The notes: generated from the letters alone by a model not told the origin. Positions 8,351 through 17,852 are shown, numbered from the stretch's first letter. The stretch is DNA of 64,000 nt from Paenibacillus sp. 19GGS1-52 (GCF_022369515.1 NZ_CP059724.1:3782001-3846000), one strand, 5' to 3'. Made by a program: numbers and translations.

Positions 8351-10384
8351 TTAAATCCAGATACTTACGATCATATCAATGAGCTTAATCCCGGCGAATG
8401 GAACAATGACTCCACCCAAGCCGTAGATAAAAAGATTACGTCTCAGCAGCTTGGCGCTGCTCATCGGTTTATAAGGAACGCCTCTCATTGCCAACGGAAT
8501 TAACAGCGGGATGATGATTGCATTAAAGATCAGGGCCGAGATAATTGCCGAGCTTGGTGAGCCGAGTCCCATTACATTCAGGACTTCCATCTCTGGAATC
8601 GCCAGGGTGAACATCGCCGGAATGATCGCGAAATATTTTGCGATGTCATTCGCGATACTGAAGGTGGTTAACGCACCACGCGTCATCAACAGTTGCTTCC
8701 CAATCGCAACAACCTCTATAATCTTCGAAGGATCTGAGTCCAAATCTACCATATTGGCTGCTTCTTTGGCAGCCGTTGTTCCACTATTCATCGCAAGACC
8801 CACATCAGCCTGCGCTAGCGCGGGTGCATCATTCGTACCGTCACCGGTCATGGCGACCAGCTTGCCCTCGTTCTGCTCGCGGCGGATGACCGCGATTTTA
8901 TCCTCGGGTGTGCTTTCCGCGATGAAATCATCAACCCCTGCTTCGCGGGCAATAGTGGCCGCAGTTAGCGGGTTGTCGCCGGTACACATGATCGTTTTGA
9001 TACCCATCTTCCGCAGTTCCTCGAAGCGCTCTTTCATGCCGGGCTTAACGGTATCCTTCAAATAAATGAGCCCATAGATTCGGTCATCTACAGCAACTGC
9101 AAGCGGGGTACCGCCTAACCGGGCGATCGCATCCGAATTGCTGTCTAGATTGTCAGGGATCAGCCCGCCATTGGCCAGCACCCATTTCTTAACGGAATCC
9201 ACCGCGCCTTTGCGTACGCTACGTCCGTCAAGCAGATCAATACCGCTCATCCGCGTTTCTGCTTTGAATTCGACGAATGTTCCGCCTTCTCCCAGACTGC
9301 TGTCATAGCTGCGTTCCAGCTTTTTGGCCAGTTCAAGCACAGAACGTCCTTCAGGAGTTTCATCCTTCAGGGAGCTGATGGCTGCCCAAGCGGTGAGCTC
9401 AAGATCGGATTCTTTACCTACGGTTACGAATTCACTAGCCATACGATTCCCAAAGGTAATCGTCCCCGTCTTATCCAAGATCATGGTGTTAATATCTCCG
9501 GCAGCTTCAACAGCCTTCCCGGACATCGCCAGCACATTAAACTGGGTGACCCGATCCATGCCCGCAATCCCAATAGCAGAGAGCAGTCCACCGATCGTTG
9601 TTGGAATCAGACAGACTAGCAAAGCAATCATTACTGGAATATCCAGTTCCACACCCAGAAAGCTTCCAATGGGCCGCAATGTCACTACAACAATCAGGAA
9701 AATAATCGTCAGACTAATCAGGAGTGTATTCAAGGCAATTTCGTTAGGCGTCTTTTGGCGCTTCGCGCCCTCAACAAGAGAGATCATCCGATCGAGAAAA
9801 GATTCACCGGGATCACTCGTAATCCGCACCTTGATCTCATCGCTGACTACCCGCGTACCACCCGTGACCGAACCAAAGTCTCCACCGGCTTCTTTAATGA
9901 CAGGGGCTGACTCGCCGGTTATGGCCGATTCATCTACCGAAGCCAATCCTTCAATAACCTCGCCATCACCCGGAATTAGTTCTCCTTGGCTGACAATAAC
10001 GATATCTCCCTTGCGCAGTTCGGAGGAAGCAACCGTCTTTATTGACGTTCCAACCAGCTTGTTAGCCGTAATATCCTGCTTCGTCTTCTTCAATGAATCT
10101 GCCTGAGCCTTACCGCGACCTTCTGCCAGCGCTTCAGCGAAGTTGGCGAACAATACGGTAAACAGCAGTATGAAGAATACGGATATATTGAAGCCTACCG
10201 ATTGTTCTGCGTTAAAGTATCCGGGTGCCAGCACCATAAGCAGAACGATGATCGTGCCGATTTCGACCACGAACATGACTGGATTCTTCATCAGAGTTAC
10301 CGGATTAAGCTTGATAAAGCTATCTTTTACAGCGCTTAGGAGTATAGGTCCGCTCAGCAGCTTTTTTCTTTGTACAGTACTCAT
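8351..10384 (-). CDS. kdpB: K+-transporting P-type ATPase KdpB subunit
   Basis: A 677-residue P-type ATPase of normal KdpB length. The dephosphorylation loop ITGES is present, as are the phosphorylation motif [10 protein letters not shown] (Asp carries the phosphate) and the hinge [17 protein letters not shown]-terminal, middle and C-terminal membrane segments are as expected. KdpB hydrolyses ATP to drive K+ through KdpA. The ATG follows GAGGGAGAT, 16 bases after kdpA ends, so it is translated from the same message. Confidence 0.98.
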   Translation of the reverse strand: MSTVQRKKLLSGPILLSAVKDSFIKLNPVTLMKNPVMFVVEIGTIIVLLMVLAPGYFNAEQSVGFNISVFFILLFTVLFANFAEALAEGRGKAQADSLKKTKQDITANKLVGTSIKTVASSELRKGDIVIVSQGELIPGDGEVIEGLASVDESAITGESAPVIKEAGGDFGSVTGGTRVVSDEIKVRITSDPGESFLDRMISLVEGAKRQKTPNEIALNTLLISLTIIFLIVVVTLRPIGSFLGVELDIPVMIALLVCLIPTTIGGLLSAIGIAGMDRVTQFNVLAMSGKAVEAAGDINTMILDKTGTITFGNRMASEFVTVGKESDLELTAWAAISSLKDETPEGRSVLELAKKLERSYDSSLGEGGTFVEFKAETRMSGIDLLDGRSVRKGAVDSVKKWVLANGGLIPDNLDSNSDAIARLGGTPLAVAVDDRIYGLIYLKDTVKPGMKERFEELRKMGIKTIMCTGDNPLTAATIAREAGVDDFIAESTPEDKIAVIRREQNEGKLVAMTGDGTNDAPALAQADVGLAMNSGTTAAKEAANMVDLDSDPSKIIEVVAIGKQLLMTRGALTTFSIANDIAKYFAIIPAMFTLAIPEMEVLNVMGLGSPSSAIISALIFNAIIIPLLIPLAMRGVPYKPMSSAKLLRRNLFIYGLGGVIVPFAGIKLIDMIVSIWI

Positions 10385-10400
10385 CTAGATCTCCCTCTTC

Positions 10401-12077
10401 CTACCGTAAGGTCAAATATTCTGCAATCGGACCGAGCACTATGACCGGCAGGAACGTCAGTGCACCAATGATCAGCACCGTACCAATCAGAATACCGGTA
10501 AACAGGCCATTATCTGTCCGGAATGTACCGATAGTCTCTGGCACCGGCTTCTTCTTAATCATCGAACCAGCTACTGCCAGCATCGCTATCATGGATACAT
10601 AACGGCCTAACAGCATGACGACTCCGGTTGTAATATTCCAGAAGGAAGTATTATCCGCCAGCCCTTCAAATCCGGAGCCGTTATTGGCGGCAGCAGAGGT
10701 ATATTCATATAATACCTGCGTCATTCCATGGAAGCCCGGATTGGTGATCGATCCTTTTCCCAAGTCCGTTAGAAATGCCCCTGCAGTTGGCACCAATATA
10801 ATAAGCGGGTGAATCAGGATGGCAATAGCTATCAGCTTCATTTCCCTGGCCTCTATCTTCCGCCCGAGGAATTCCGGCGTCCTACCGACCATCAGACCGC
10901 ATAAGAAGACACCCAGGATGGCATACATCAGCATGTTGACCAGCCCGACACCTTTGCCACCGAAGACGTTATTGAGCATCATCAATGTCAACGGAGTAAT
11001 GCTGCCAAGCGGCGTTTGTGTATCGTGCATATTGTTAACAGAACCGGTTGTGGCTGCGGTCGTCACTGTTGTAAACAGAGCGGACTGCGCTATGCCGAAA
11101 CGTACCTCCTTGCCTTCCATACTGCCTTGTGAGGAATCGATTCCCATGGCGTTAATAGCCGGATTACCTTGAGTTTCACTATAATAGTTCAATGCCAGAA
11201 ACAGCACGAACAAGGTCATCATGGCCGAGAAGATCATCCAACCCTGCCGTTTGTTCTTGGCGAACAAGCCATACATATAAGGAAGGGAGGCCGGCAGCAT
11301 CCACATGGAGAGAATCTCCAGCACGTTCGTTAGCGGGCTTGGATTCTCAAAGGGATGCGCCGAATTGGCTCCGAAGAAGCCGCCGCCATTCGTTCCCAGA
11401 TGTTTAATGGATTCCAGCGATGCAATCGGACCGATGGAAATTTGCTGAGTCTGTCCGTCGAGTGTAGCTACCTCAAGCATAGGCTTAAGCGTCTGCGGCA
11501 CATGCAGTCCGACCATTATCAGTGTAATCAGTACAGCCAGTGGGATGAAGATACGGATATGTGCTTTGACGAAATCCTCAAAGAAATTCCCTACCGACTT
11601 CTGTCCGGTAATCCCTCTAACAAAAGCAACGGCGACTGAAAATCCGCTGGCGGCAGAGGTGAACATCAACATGGTCATCACGGCCATTTGCGAGAAATAA
11701 GAGACGCCCGTTTCACCGCTGTAATGCTGCAGGTTCGTATTGGTCATAAAGCTGATGACTGTATTAAACGTAAGCGTTTCTTCCATATTCCCGATTCCAC
11801 TTGGGTTCAGCGGAAGCCCCTTCTGCAAGCGGAGGAAAATATAGCTGAACAATACCAGCACAATATTAGTTAATACAAAGCTGATCGCATATTTCTTCCA
11901 GGACATTCCGCCCCGCTTTTTTAGTCCGATCAGGCTATAAATGCCTTTTTCCGTGCGTGCAAACCAGCGATCCGTCCGATTGGGTTCGTTGGAAAACACA
12001 TGATATAAATAGGTTCCGACTGGCTTAACCAGCAGCAACAGAATTACGATAACAACGACTATTTGCAAGACGCCCAT
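10401..12077 (-). CDS. kdpA: K+-transporting ATPase KdpA subunit
   Basis: The 558-residue channel-like subunit is strongly hydrophobic, with about ten membrane segments. Four filter-type loops are visible: NTNLQHYSGETG, TNGGGFFGANSAHPFENP, ATTGSVNNMHDTQTP and AANNGSGFEG. KdpA binds and conducts K+ with micromolar affinity. The start ATG follows AGGAGGGTCATTT. It is the first large gene of the operon, behind kdpF and a 36-residue ORF. The upstream KdpE-type promoter implies induction by K+ limitation. Confidence 0.98.
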   Translation of the reverse strand: MGVLQIVVVIVILLLLVKPVGTYLYHVFSNEPNRTDRWFARTEKGIYSLIGLKKRGGMSWKKYAISFVLTNIVLVLFSYIFLRLQKGLPLNPSGIGNMEETLTFNTVISFMTNTNLQHYSGETGVSYFSQMAVMTMLMFTSAASGFSVAVAFVRGITGQKSVGNFFEDFVKAHIRIFIPLAVLITLIMVGLHVPQTLKPMLEVATLDGQTQQISIGPIASLESIKHLGTNGGGFFGANSAHPFENPSPLTNVLEILSMWMLPASLPYMYGLFAKNKRQGWMIFSAMMTLFVLFLALNYYSETQGNPAINAMGIDSSQGSMEGKEVRFGIAQSALFTTVTTAATTGSVNNMHDTQTPLGSITPLTLMMLNNVFGGKGVGLVNMLMYAILGVFLCGLMVGRTPEFLGRKIEAREMKLIAIAILIHPLIILVPTAGAFLTDLGKGSITNPGFHGMTQVLYEYTSAAANNGSGFEGLADNTSFWNITTGVVMLLGRYVSMIAMLAVAGSMIKKKPVPETIGTFRTDNGLFTGILIGTVLIIGALTFLPVIVLGPIAEYLTLR

Positions 12078-12135
12078 AAATGACCCTCCTAAACTTTCGT
12101 TACATTACATTACATTCATTTTTCAATAGTTGATA

Positions 12136-12213
12136 TTAGAATTTCTCCGGATGAATCAGGGCGTACACCAGATACAAGAACAGCAGTAGGGTAACAGCCA
12201 TTACAACAATCAC
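12136..12213 (-). CDS. kdpF: K+-transporting ATPase KdpF subunit
   Basis: The 25-residue peptide VIVVMAVTLLLFLYLVYALI continues with HPEKF. This is the classic KdpF form: one membrane helix ending in HPEKF. It starts at GTG, and its first bases overlap the stop of the preceding 36-residue ORF (GTGA overlap), which suggests translational coupling. KdpF stabilises the KdpABC complex. Confidence 0.85.
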   Translation of the reverse strand: MIVVMAVTLLLFLYLVYALIHPEKF

Positions 12214-12320
12214 AGCTCATTCCTCCCCTTGTCTTCAACCACGCCTGCGCAGAAGTGCATAAATCCGTAAAGCAAACTAAAAAGCACAGCTAACGCAACC
12301 ACCATATACAGATCCATCAT
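12210..12320 (-). CDS. Small single-helix membrane ORF preceding kdpF
   Basis: A 36-residue ORF opens with MMDLYMVVALAVLFSLLYGF, one membrane helix, then a Cys and a charged tail. It sits about 60 bases downstream of the promoter at 12382-12446 and overlaps kdpF by 4 bases. Comparable tiny ORFs of the form MD.Y..VA..VLF often precede kdpF in other genomes, as I recall them. AGAGGAG lies 11 bases from the first ATG. Coupling to kdpF makes it more likely that the ORF is translated. Its function is unknown. Confidence 0.6.
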   Translation of the reverse strand: MMDLYMVVALAVLFSLLYGFMHFCAGVVEDKGRNEL

Positions 12321-12381
12321 CGCCTTTGCCACTCCTCTCTTTCTATCTACTACTGCTCTCTCTACGTTTAACTTCCGATTT

Positions 12382-12446
12382 AGCTTATCATCTCTGCCAT
12401 TAGTTCTGGGTTAGGGTTTCCACGAGCGGATTAAGATTACATTAAG
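12382..12446 (-). promoter_or_regulatory. KdpE-type promoter of the kdpFABC operon
   Basis: The minus strand has the direct-repeat box CTTAATGTAATCTTAAT (12430-12446), exactly 39 bases, then the extended -10 TGATAAGCT (12382-12390). No TTGACA-like -35 is present, which suits activator dependence. The same geometry occurs at 12641-12705 and 17916-17980. OmpR-family regulators such as KdpE bind 11-bp-phased direct repeats, and TTAAT recurs here at 11 bp. Confidence 0.65.
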
Positions 12447-12600
12447 ATTTAGTTGTTATATCTTCCGCCGCTTTATCTATGTTATCGTCCTCATATAAAC
12501 CCAGATTTTTTAAATAGGAATAGTCATATATTCTTTTAATGATATAGAACAGCACCATTATGATTGAGATAAGACCAACATTTTTTAATAATTCATTCAT
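12442..12600 (-). CDS. 52-residue membrane ORF between two KdpE-type promoters
   Basis: The ORF starts at an ATG after AAGGGGTGATTTAT and encodes MNELLKNVGLISIIMVLFYI, then a basic KRIYDY segment and an acidic tail. It has one predicted membrane helix (about 8-24). Its own KdpE-type promoter (12641-12705) lies just upstream. Its stop codon falls inside the KdpE box of the next promoter (12430-12446). It therefore appears to belong to the K+-limitation regulon. I do not recognise the family. It could be a small modulator of Kdp or KdpD. Confidence 0.6.
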   Translation of the reverse strand: MNELLKNVGLISIIMVLFYIIKRIYDYSYLKNLGLYEDDNIDKAAEDITTKS

Positions 12601-12640
12601 ATAAATCACCCCTTCTCCCCTATGCTTCTCCTTCTGTTTT

Positions 12641-12705
12641 AGCGTATCACGCTCGCCATTAGTTCAGGGTTAGGGTTTACATGAGTGAATAAAGATTACA
12701 TTAAG
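12641..12705 (-). promoter_or_regulatory. Second KdpE-type promoter, upstream of the 52-residue ORF
   Basis: The box CTTAATGTAATCTTTAT (12689-12705, one change from the other copies) is followed after 39 bases by TGATACGCT (12641-12649). The intervening sequence also resembles that of the kdp promoter (AAACCCTAACCC, then GAACTAATGGC), so the two look like a tandem duplication of a promoter with an ORF between them. Confidence 0.6.
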
Positions 12706-12868
12706 AGGGATATTCCTTTTCCTTTATCATCTGGTTGCGCTTGTGAGGACGCTTTCGCTGTTTAAGCGGGAATCGTATCTATAATCCTTCTAAAAATCAT
12801 AAAAAAAGAAACCATTCTTTGGTAAAATGGATGTGCGACCAACCATTTTAAATCAAGGAGAGGTTTCT

Positions 12869-12949
12869 TTGTACATTCAATATACTATGATTGACTCGCA
12901 TTGCCTGCAAATGGCTAACTCCCGGATCTACACTTCGCTCAAAGTTTAA
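12869..12949 (+). pseudogene. Vestigial IS1182-type transposase N-terminus
   Basis: Plus-strand AAGGAG is followed by TTG, giving LYIQYTM and then degenerate sequence with a stop after 26 codons. MYIQYTM or MFIQYTM is a familiar start of IS1182-family transposases. The preceding leader with its imperfect palindrome (near 12810-12850) looks like an IS end. The rest of the element is gone. The match rests on memory of a short motif. Confidence 0.45.
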
Positions 12950-12978
12950 ACTATGATATTAAAACCTCTATGCACACG

Positions 12979-13013
12979 AACTGGCACCGATATTTTATCG
13001 GTGCCAGTTTTTT
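12979..13013 (+). terminator. Strong hairpin terminator
   Basis: A perfect 14-bp stem (12979-12992 with 12996-13009) has a TTT loop, followed on the plus strand by more T. No intact plus-strand gene precedes it, so it is probably left over from the IS remnant at 12869. It lies 40 bases from the 3' end of the minus-strand gene at 13056. Confidence 0.7.
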
Positions 13014-13055
13014 GGAGATATAAGAAATTATCTTTTACACTATAAAGCATTCTTC

Positions 13056-13970
13056 TTACGATTCAATCGGCTGTTCCTCATCAATCTCTCTAACAAAGTT
13101 CTTATTCTGGATCACCTGAGAGCTGCTCTGCTGCGATCCCAGAACCCGCATCTGACCATCCGCATTGGCAAATCCATATTGAATCATATAGGTAAACAGG
13201 TTCACATTAAAAAAGACATATTTCTCGGACAGCTGGGGCGCTGTACCGTACTGTTTATCTACTTGATAGCCGAACAGCTGATTGATATCTTTGGCTGCAG
13301 ATTTCTTAGTGGTGTCCAGCTTGGCTTCCCACATCAGCTTGGCTTGACCGCCCTTGATCTCATAATGATAAACAAGATCAGCCGTTTGAATAAAATAACT
13401 GTCCGATTTCCCTTCCGGGAAATAATAGGTTGAATTCAATCCCTCATCGTCTGCCGTCAACATAAGCAAACCGGAATTATTAATAGGAAACTGTAAGGCG
13501 GCAATACGGGATATCGCCAGGTTATCACTCTTATAATTTTCAGTCAGGACAGAATTGGCACGGTCGGAAATGGTAATCAGCTTGGTCGATGGATTTAATT
13601 CAACATTGTAATTCAATACCTCCGAGACAAACCGGATTGGAACAAGGGTTCTTCCGTTTATTATCGTAACAGGTACATCTAAGCTAACGGATTTATTATT
13701 GATTAGCGCCACACTTTTACCTACGGTAAGCAGAACTGTGGAATCCCCTTTTTGCAGTTTGAGCTGTTTAATCGTAGGATTCCAGTTCATCTTGACCCCG
13801 TTGAAGCTTTGAATGGCCTTCACAGGTATAAGCACTCGCCCTGAAACCACCTGTCCATCATAAGAAGTACTCGAGCCGCTTATGGATACTTTATAGGAAG
13901 TAGTGTTAGCGAATGAAGAACCTAGCACTGTTGACGATAGGGCTACAGTAAGCAATAAGCTGGCTACCAC
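13056..13970 (-). CDS. Secreted copper-amine-oxidase N-domain-like protein
   Basis: A 304-residue exported protein. A signal-like stretch is followed by a copper-amine-oxidase N-terminal-like domain (about 25-135): GRVLIPVKAIQSFNGVKMNW, INGRTLVPIRFVSEVLNYNV and LITI. The C-terminal 170 residues are unrecognised. Such domains are surface-stalk modules in Paenibacillus and are not oxidases. From GTG at 13970 the signal peptide lacks basic residues. Reading from ATT at 13982 adds three lysines and sits 8 bases from AGGAGG. The TAA just upstream rules out any earlier start, so the start is either ATT or GTG by reinitiation. Confidence 0.7.
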   Translation of the reverse strand: MVASLLLTVALSSTVLGSSFANTTSYKVSISGSSTSYDGQVVSGRVLIPVKAIQSFNGVKMNWNPTIKQLKLQKGDSTVLLTVGKSVALINNKSVSLDVPVTIINGRTLVPIRFVSEVLNYNVELNPSTKLITISDRANSVLTENYKSDNLAISRIAALQFPINNSGLLMLTADDEGLNSTYYFPEGKSDSYFIQTADLVYHYEIKGGQAKLMWEAKLDTTKKSAAKDINQLFGYQVDKQYGTAPQLSEKYVFFNVNLFTYMIQYGFANADGQMRVLGSQQSSSQVIQNKNFVREIDEEQPIES

Positions 13971-14257
13971 TTTCTTTTTAATTTATTCCCCCTCCTTAAA
14001 TTGGAAATCATCTGGTTTAATGCACTCCATAACACCCTGAATATACAGATGTTTATACTGACGGTTAGCAACCCGAAAAGTTTCGATAGATGGATTATTC
14101 TTGAATATATAATAAAATAAAGGAATCCATCCCCATTATTAATTGCAACCATCGCATAAATACTTCTGAACGGTAGCCATTCCATCGCAGCTTTAATAGC
14201 ATTTGTAGCCAACCCGATTGCTACTAAAATTCGCAAAAATTTGCTCTATTTCATCAT
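13964..14257 (-). pseudogene. Possible broken small membrane-protein gene
   Basis: The frame from ATG at 14257 reads MMK, then TAG, then 94 hydrophobic and basic residues (SKFLRILVAIGLATN, then AAMEWLPF) ending at 13964. Restoring the TAG to a lysine codon would give a sensible membrane protein of about 97 residues. No ribosome-binding site is visible. A TTG at 14236 could start the rest. The stop overlaps the GTG of the next gene. It may also be chance. Confidence 0.3.
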
Positions 14258-14291
14258 TTTCTTACCCAGTTTAAAAAGGCTCTATTTTAAT

Positions 14292-14412
14292 ATCAGTGGT
14301 TGACTTTACGAGCGAATGTAAGCGGAGGGTCGGAGGGATTCTGGAGAAACGCAGCGATCGCAAGAACCCTCCGAACCGTAGCGGCTTGTTGCACAAACGA
14401 TCAACCGCTGAT
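14292..14412. repeat. Long imperfect palindromic intergenic element
   Basis: The outer arms ATCAGTGGTTGA (14292-14303) and TCAACCGCTGAT (14401-14412) pair with one mismatch. Inner arms CGGAGGGATTCT (14331-14342) and AGAACCCTCCG (14363-14373) pair around a GCGATCGC core. The element fills the gap between kdpE and the ORF upstream. It could be a MITE/REP-like repeat and may serve as a bidirectional transcription barrier after kdpDE. Confidence 0.6.
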
Positions 14413-14440
14413 TTTGGTTTAGAGTCGTTCAATCAACATT

Positions 14441-15157
14441 TCAGATAACTCTGCTGTCGTCGCCAACCTGCAGCATCCGGTAGCCCACTCCGATATGGGT
14501 TTGAATATACTTTGGCTGCGAAGGTGTTTTTTCTATTTTTTTCCTCAGAGTCGCCATGAAAACGCGCAAGGCAGGAATGTCGTAGGTATAACTGCCCCAG
14601 ATTTCATTCAGGATGTAATTATGCGTTAATACTTTGCCTACATTCTTTGCCAGCAGGCCTAAAAGCTTATATTCAATAGGAGTCAGGTGGATTTCTTCTT
14701 CATCCAGCCACACACAACCCGCCGCATAATCTATTCTCAAATTTCCGTTGGTAAACACGGATGCATCCTTCAGTAGTTTGTCACTGTCATAGCGGATTCG
14801 CCGTAAACTAACCCGCAGCCTTGCCAGCAGTTCTTCTACGCTGAAGGGTTTGGTCAGATAATCGTCTGCGCCTGCATCGAGCGCTTCGATTTTGTCTCGG
14901 TCTTCACTGCGTGCACTGACCACGATAATGGGAATATTGGACCATGTCCGCACCTTTTTGATGATATCCACGCCGTCCATATCCGGAAGTCCCAAATCCA
15001 GAATGATAATATCCGGTTGCTTGGAAACCGCCTCCAAAATCGAAGCTTCACCAGTTTCAGCCGTATGATATTTGTAGCCCTGTGTCTCCAGTGTTGTAGT
15101 AATTAGTTTGCGAATAGGCTTGTCGTCTTCTACGACAAGAATCAAAGGTTTATTCAT
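14441..15157 (-). CDS. kdpE: KdpE response regulator
   Basis: An OmpR-family regulator of 238 residues. The receiver domain (1-120) has acidic pocket VVEDDK, phospho-acceptor Asp in IIILDLGLPDMDG and lysine in DYLTKPFS. The winged-helix domain is at about 135-230 (LTPIEYKLLGLLAKNVGKVL, then THIGVGYRM). GGAGG lies 9 bases before the ATG at 15157. An earlier ATG at 15163 is too close to it. It overlaps the 3' end of kdpD. It is expected to activate kdpFABC when phosphorylated by KdpD. Confidence 0.95.
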   Translation of the reverse strand: MNKPLILVVEDDKPIRKLITTTLETQGYKYHTAETGEASILEAVSKQPDIIILDLGLPDMDGVDIIKKVRTWSNIPIIVVSARSEDRDKIEALDAGADDYLTKPFSVEELLARLRVSLRRIRYDSDKLLKDASVFTNGNLRIDYAAGCVWLDEEEIHLTPIEYKLLGLLAKNVGKVLTHNYILNEIWGSYTYDIPALRVFMATLRKKIEKTPSQPKYIQTHIGVGYRMLQVGDDSRVI

Positions 15158-17852
15158 GAACATTCACCTCCACAGCCTGCAGGGTAAAGCAAAACACCGT
15201 ACCTCGCGGAACATTATCTCTTACCTCAATGGTGCCACCAAGCGCATTTACAATGGATTTGCATAAAGAAAGCCCTAAGCCTAATCCACGACGACCATCC
15301 CCACGAATATTGTCTGCCGTGTAGAACATGTCGAATAGTTTAGTCTTTGCTTCCTCTGAAATACCGGGGCCGTCATCGGAAACCTCGACAAGCACCATAT
15401 GATTTTCGCGTCTCGCTGAGAGCGTAATGTGTGATCCGTACTGTGTATATTTTATTGCATTGTCCACTATATTGATCAAGACCTGAATAATCAGTTGGGA
15501 ATCCATTTTAGCCATTAGAAGTTCATCATCCAATACAGTTGTGATCCTATGCTCCTTACTATTCCGGTTAATATGAAGCAGCGCTTCTGCAAAAACTTCT
15601 TCCAGAAGTTCCGCCTGCAAGTTCAGATTTAAGGTGCCATTATCAATCCGGGTAATGGACAGCAAGTTCTCCACCAAATTGATAAGCCACATGGAATCGT
15701 CATAAATATCCGTGTACAGCCCCTTTTTCTGTTCCTCGCTCAGCACCTTAGAGTTCCCAATGAGAATGCCTGCATTGCCGGAAATCGTAGTAAGAGGTGT
15801 GCGCAAGTCATGGGAAATCGCTCGCAGCAGGTTAGCACGAAGCTGCTCCTGTTGCACTTGCATGGAGATTTCCTTTTGTTTTTCGTTCAGTCGTTCTTTT
15901 TCAAGCGCCAGAGCGCATTCTCCCAGCATAGCAATCATCAGACTCTTTTCAAAAACCTCCAGGGATTCTTCTTTATCCATGACTATGGCCGCTACAGCAA
16001 ACACGCAATCGCCTGCCCGCACCGCATGGTATAGGCAATTGGCAGTGGAAAAGGTATCCGTCGTCGCTCCGGCTCGCTTGTTATTTTTCTGTACCCACTC
16101 CGCAACCGCAAGTTCGTTCTCTCCGGTATAATCCTGTGGATCAACAGCCGATTCTTCCTTCACAAAAATCAGCGGCTCGGATAAAATTTCTTGCTGCACC
16201 GCATAAAAAATGATAGTTCTGTCCAGCAGTTTCACCATTTGCTGAGCCGTTTCATTAATTATGGCCGAGGTATCATTGGCTTGCTGCAACTTTCGACTCG
16301 TCTCTAAAAGCACTTCTGTACGATAGGCTTTTTGCGCAGATTGCCGGGCTTGTTCCTTTACCCGCATTGTCAGAGTACTGGTTATGAAGGAGGCCGACAG
16401 CATCACGAGGAAAGTTACGGGATAACCCGAATCATACGCCTGTAAAGAAAAGTAAGGTTCGGTAAAAAAATAATTAAACACTAACACGCTTAATACCGAA
16501 GTTGCTGCACTATACAATCTCCCCTTGGTAACCATGGCATTGAACAGAACACCTAGAATATACACCGTGATAATATTTGCTTCTCTAAAGCCCAGAGAAT
16601 GAAACCACAACCCGATCAACGTGCAGCCCACCAAAATACCTATGGTTTTGGCTGTATCGGCCAATGACAGCTGCGGGGGTTTCGAATATTGGGGAAACCT
16701 TTTGTAGAAAGAGGGCTGGTTGTCTGGGATGATATAAATGTCAATATCTGGAGCGGAAGCAGTCAATTTATCCACAAAATTTGATTTTGCAAACCATCTC
16801 TTTTTGTTGTTACGGGAACGTCCCATGACGATCTTCGATACCCTGCTGGTTTTGGCATATTCCAGTATTTGTCCGGGGATATCCTCCCCATATACAGTTG
16901 CAATCTGTGCGCCCAGTTGCTCAGCCAGTCTCAGATTTCCCTGCAGTTCTGTCTTGCTTTTTTGTGTTAATTCTTTGGTTTCCGATGTTTCCACAAACAG
17001 GGCCGTAAATTCCCCGTGAAAAGCATCGGCCATTCTCGCCGCGGTTCGAATTACCTTTTTGTTGGAAGTTGCCGAGGACAGGCAGACTAATATATGGTCT
17101 TTGGTGTAATACTCGCTATTTTTTTCTTGTTTACTAATTTTTACCGCGATCCGGTTTAACTGATCTGCTGTGTAACGCAGAGCGATCTCACGCAGGGCGA
17201 TCAGTTTTTCTTTGATATACAAATGGGCATGTTCCCTTTGAGCCTGATCTTCTGGATAGATTTTCCCCTTATTCAAGCGATCTATCAAATCATCGGGTTC
17301 AATATCGACTAATTCAACCTGATCAGCACTTTCAAATACGCTATCCGGAATGCGTTCATGCACAGAGATACCGGCAATAGAGGCAATGATATCATTCAGG
17401 CTTTCAATATGTTGAACATTAATCGTGGTATAGACGTGAATTCCCGCCCGCAGCAGCTCCTCCACATCCTGATATCTTTTCTTATGACGGCCTCCCGCTG
17501 CATTGGTATGAGCCAGATCATCCAATAAGATAAGGTCAGGCCTTCTGTAGATCGCTCGGTCCAGATCAAATTCTGTGATAACGGCACCTTTATGGGTGAA
17601 CTCTAGCGGCGGCATAAGTTCCAGTCCATCTAAGAGTGCTGTTGTCTCCGGCCTTAGATGAGACTCAATATATCCGGCGACCACATCCATTCCATCTCTT
17701 TGTTCCTCATGGGCAGCACTCAGCATGGCACAAGTCTTGCCAACACCTTCTGCATAGCCGACAAATATTTTGAGCCTTCCTCGTCTTTTCTCTGTCGGTG
17801 TATTGGAAAGACGCTCAAGCAGGGAACCTGAGTCTGTTTGATTTGTTACCAT
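15150..17852 (-). CDS. kdpD: KdpD osmosensitive K+ sensor histidine kinase
   Basis: A full-length KdpD of about 900 residues. The KdpD domain (about 15-230) has P-loop GYAEGVGKT, LLDDLAHTNAAGG and TTINVQHIESLND. A Usp domain follows (about 245-370). Four membrane helices form the DUF4118 region (about 395-500). After a GAF-like part, the HisKA motif AISHDLRTPLTTISG carries the phosphorylated His. The ATPase domain has NIVDNAIKYT, DDGPGI and GLGLGLSLCK. ATG 17852 lies 8 bases from AGGTGG, whereas GTG 17864 overlaps that site. It is transcribed with kdpE from the KdpE-type promoter at 17916-17980. Confidence 0.95.
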   Translation of the reverse strand: MVTNQTDSGSLLERLSNTPTEKRRGRLKIFVGYAEGVGKTCAMLSAAHEEQRDGMDVVAGYIESHLRPETTALLDGLELMPPLEFTHKGAVITEFDLDRAIYRRPDLILLDDLAHTNAAGGRHKKRYQDVEELLRAGIHVYTTINVQHIESLNDIIASIAGISVHERIPDSVFESADQVELVDIEPDDLIDRLNKGKIYPEDQAQREHAHLYIKEKLIALREIALRYTADQLNRIAVKISKQEKNSEYYTKDHILVCLSSATSNKKVIRTAARMADAFHGEFTALFVETSETKELTQKSKTELQGNLRLAEQLGAQIATVYGEDIPGQILEYAKTSRVSKIVMGRSRNNKKRWFAKSNFVDKLTASAPDIDIYIIPDNQPSFYKRFPQYSKPPQLSLADTAKTIGILVGCTLIGLWFHSLGFREANIITVYILGVLFNAMVTKGRLYSAATSVLSVLVFNYFFTEPYFSLQAYDSGYPVTFLVMLSASFITSTLTMRVKEQARQSAQKAYRTEVLLETSRKLQQANDTSAIINETAQQMVKLLDRTIIFYAVQQEILSEPLIFVKEESAVDPQDYTGENELAVAEWVQKNNKRAGATTDTFSTANCLYHAVRAGDCVFAVAAIVMDKEESLEVFEKSLMIAMLGECALALEKERLNEKQKEISMQVQQEQLRANLLRAISHDLRTPLTTISGNAGILIGNSKVLSEEQKKGLYTDIYDDSMWLINLVENLLSITRIDNGTLNLNLQAELLEEVFAEALLHINRNSKEHRITTVLDDELLMAKMDSQLIIQVLINIVDNAIKYTQYGSHITLSARRENHMVLVEVSDDGPGISEEAKTKLFDMFYTADNIRGDGRRGLGLGLSLCKSIVNALGGTIEVRDNVPRGTVFCFTLQAVEVNVHE

